A stretch of DNA of 14,957 bases from Bacillota bacterium (lineage in GTDB: Bacteria > Bacillota > Bacilli > Lactobacillales > Aerococcaceae): positions 1-14,957 of the forward strand of contig JAEZWY010000139.1 of the NCBI GenBank assembly GCA_023442905.1, written 5' to 3'. The position numbers and the translations under genes are program-made. The notes beneath the pieces are model-generated. The model was not told the DNA's origin, did no database searches, and saw only the letters and a program-made list of their open reading frames with translations. The first letter of the stretch is position 1. Every line of letters starts with the position of its first letter. Positions 13,118 through 14,957 of the stretch are shown in pieces.

Positions 13118-14831
13118 AGTTTATTTTGATGATTTTGAAATCAGTCGATACTGTGAGATTATTAGTGCTTTCCCGGTTGTGTCTGATATTGACGGACATA
13201 TAGAAATGAAAATTGAAATTGCTATGGTCGATAACGTCATGAAGAACTTAGATATGTTAAATCGTATTCTACACACTAAAGAGCCTAAGAAACTAGTTAT
13301 TAGCGATTATCCCGATCGTTATTTAATGTGTAAGCTAACAGGTGGTATTAAGCCGTCCAGTCGTTTCTTTATGGCACAAATGACCTTAACATTCGTATCA
13401 GAACACAACTACTGGAGTTCGTCACTTGGTGAGATTACCGTCAACGCTGATGTGAATGGAAAATTTGAAGTCAATAATCGTGGTACTGCTCCCGCAATTC
13501 CTAAATTCGAAATAGACTTTGAATCAGAATCAGGATTCTTAGGCATTGTAGCACCAAACGGTTTTATCGCTTTGGGCGATAAGGAGCAACAAGACCGCAT
13601 TGAATTACCACAAATGCAAGTAGCACTGAACGAAGAAATGCACGAATCAGACATGAGTGACTGGACTAAATTAAGTAGTGATAGCCATTCGAAAGGCTTA
13701 TGGGTACCAGACTACCAAAAGCTAAGTTTAACGACTGGAGCGCCTACATTTGACCAATGGGGAATTAGATTAACGAAATCTACTACTCCTAAATCAGGCT
13801 ACTATTGGAATTGCTATGCCTATACTAAAGATTTAGCCACACTCCCTGAAGTGCATCAGTTAACTAACTTTAAATTACAATCAAGAGTTTCTATGGTTGA
13901 CCAATCAGGTACTACGAAGAATACTGGCATGTATTTAATCGTGTTAATGGATAGTGATAACAAACCGATTGTTACGACGTCGATTTATAACGTGGATGCT
14001 AACACCAATACCGTAACAGTGACTGCTAAACGAAATAACTTTAGTGGTGGAGCGAACAATAGTTCTGAAATTATCCACACTGCTACATTTCCAAATGGTT
14101 TTAACGGAAGTATTCAGATGATACGTGAACATAGCGTATTTACATGGGTATTTGATAGCGGTCGTGACCAAACGGTTTATAAAACTGGTTCGCAAATCGA
14201 GAAATTTATCGTCGGTTCTACTGTATACATCAAGAACTCCGCAAGATTTGGATATGGTCATGATGGCTCTCAACACAGTATTCAAGGCTTTACAAGAGGT
14301 CGTGCTAATAAGGTCACTAATACCAGAACACACAAAGGCAAGAAACAATACCTTATTTCATATAGTGGTGTACCTATCTACTGGATGGACGAGGGAGATT
14401 TAACTGCTAATGCTAGTGGTGTTGGTTCAACTGTTAAACAATCAGTTCAACGCAATCAACAATCTAGTAAGTTTAGTGTTGAAGATGGCAAACTAGCCGC
14501 GTTGACACCAACTAAAGTATTGATTGTAGGTGGTACATGGGATGCCACCAATCCGTTCACTGGTGCTAACTTAACTTCATGTGTAGTTCACAGATTAAAT
14601 TCAGGTTCAAAATTCAAAGAAGTGATGAATACATTTCAACCGGGCGATAAGCTAATCGTGGATAATAACACCGGCGAAATCTTATTAAACGGACTGACCT
14701 TCCAAGGCTTACACGATGTGGATTCTCGTTTCTTTGATATTGAATATGGACTGAATGACATACAGCTTAAAACAAGCGATTGGGCAACCATGCCAAAAGC
14801 TAAGATGACATTCATTGAAAGGTTTAGATAA
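13110..14831 (+). CDS. Distal tail protein (Dit) with large inserted domain
   Basis: Hub of the tail tip, joining tube to baseplate. The N-terminus LRVYFDDFEISRYCEI, then LTGGIKPSSRFFMAQMTLTF and VSEHNYW, is the Dit belt domain. Residues about 110-157 (NNRGTAPAIPKFEIDF to NGFIALGD) begin the galectin-like domain, which resumes only at residue 507 (NTFQPGDKLIVDNNTGEILL) and ends FIERFR. About 350 residues are therefore inserted into one galectin-domain loop. They are Ser/Thr/Asn-rich and beta-like (MSDWTKLSSDS, WGIRLTKS, GMYLIVLMDSDNKP, FTWVFDSG), resembling carbohydrate-binding inserts of 'evolved Dit' proteins. Ordinary Dits have about 250-300 residues; this has 573. ATG is 7 bases after AAGGAGGGG and overlaps the tape measure stop by 8 bases. 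Confidence 0.85.
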   Translation: MLRVYFDDFEISRYCEIISAFPVVSDIDGHIEMKIEIAMVDNVMKNLDMLNRILHTKEPKKLVISDYPDRYLMCKLTGGIKPSSRFFMAQMTLTFVSEHNYWSSSLGEITVNADVNGKFEVNNRGTAPAIPKFEIDFESESGFLGIVAPNGFIALGDKEQQDRIELPQMQVALNEEMHESDMSDWTKLSSDSHSKGLWVPDYQKLSLTTGAPTFDQWGIRLTKSTTPKSGYYWNCYAYTKDLATLPEVHQLTNFKLQSRVSMVDQSGTTKNTGMYLIVLMDSDNKPIVTTSIYNVDANTNTVTVTAKRNNFSGGANNSSEIIHTATFPNGFNGSIQMIREHSVFTWVFDSGRDQTVYKTGSQIEKFIVGSTVYIKNSARFGYGHDGSQHSIQGFTRGRANKVTNTRTHKGKKQYLISYSGVPIYWMDEGDLTANASGVGSTVKQSVQRNQQSSKFSVEDGKLAALTPTKVLIVGGTWDATNPFTGANLTSCVVHRLNSGSKFKEVMNTFQPGDKLIVDNNTGEILLNGLTFQGLHDVDSRFFDIEYGLNDIQLKTSDWATMPKAKMTFIERFR

Positions 14832-14832
14832 T

Positions 14833-14957
14833 ATGAAAAGTATTGAAATTTTAGATAAAGACTTTCATCGATTGGCTTTTGTCGATAACAATACCGAGAA
14901 TGGCCTGCATTTTACAGACGATAAATTGTCAACTTCTATCGAGGGTGGTATCTACAC
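14833..14957 (+). CDS. Tail-tip protein, probably tail-associated lysin/endopeptidase (3' end outside window)
   Basis: Only the first 41 codons and part of the next are present. The ATG at 14833 follows the Dit stop by one base, with AAAGG at 14818-14822 as a distant ribosome site, so coupling to Dit translation is likely. The start reads MKSIEILDKDFHRLAFVDNN and continues HFTDDKLSTSIEGG. Short strands of the form I-x-I-L-D-x-D-x-x-R-L-A-F-V-D open many Firmicute Tal/prophage tail endopeptidase proteins, and the position just after Dit is the standard one. Any enzymatic domain would lie beyond the window, so the function rests on the N-terminal pattern and position. Confidence 0.65.
   Translation, partial: MKSIEILDKDFHRLAFVDNNTENGLHFTDDKLSTSIEGGIY

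Noticed and set aside
14125..14403. Second-frame ORF of 92 codons inside the Dit gene
   Set aside because: It sits within the Dit insertion in another frame, has no ribosome site and no family features; coding in the Dit frame continues unbroken.
1..14957. CRISPR arrays, tRNA genes, insertion sequences, integrase or attachment sites
   Set aside because: I looked for regularly spaced repeats, cloverleaf sequences, transposase motifs and terminal repeats and found none that could be supported.

Overview
The window is about 15 kb of a cos-type siphovirus genome or prophage from a low-GC Gram-positive host, most likely one of the Lactobacillales. Evidence for the host group is the A+T-rich, TTA-heavy coding, the strong AGGAGG-type ribosome sites, the late regulator of the ArpU/DUF1492 type, and the order HNH - P27-type small terminase - large terminase - portal - ClpP-like protease - HK97-type capsid. 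The sequence does not fix the genus, and with no integrase or host flank in view it does not show whether this is a prophage or a free phage. Every gene I could support lies on the + strand.

Layout. Positions 2-1642 are the end of the early/middle module: the C-terminal part of a single-stranded DNA-binding protein, a MazG-like nucleotide pyrophosphohydrolase, two small unrecognised proteins, a 37-residue membrane peptide, and an ArpU-like late transcription regulator. These genes are tightly packed, some overlapping. Positions 1643-1944 hold no sizeable gene but are dense in signals: several perfect palindromes, a TATAAT element, an intrinsic terminator, and an uninterrupted 18-bp RNA hairpin ending just before the next ribosome site. 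I read this as the late-operon control region.

Positions 1945-5519 are the packaging module: HNH endonuclease, a probable cos site, small terminase, large terminase and portal. A gap of 132 bases with an imperfect terminator hairpin (5572-5601) separates it from the head module (5652-8195): ClpP-like prohead protease with a scaffold-like tail, major capsid protein, an HeH-domain protein and the first connector. The neck and tail follow (8188-14957): head-tail adaptor, probable tail terminator, HK97 gp10-like protein, tail tube, the gpG/gpGT assembly chaperones joined by a -1 frameshift, an 889-residue tape measure, a Dit with a large insertion, and the first 41 codons of the next tail-tip protein.

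How it works together. The regulator probably switches on the late operon from the control region. HNH, TerS and TerL act at cos and on the portal to fill a protease-matured capsid. The connectors close the head, the chaperones guide tube assembly around the tape measure, and Dit forms the hub of the tail tip, its insertion probably binding host wall sugars.

Least ordinary points: the structured control region before HNH; the absence of any ATG, GTG or TTG start for HNH, together with a likely ATT start for the regulator; a terminator-like hairpin inside the frameshift-only gpT part; and the roughly 350-residue insertion in Dit.
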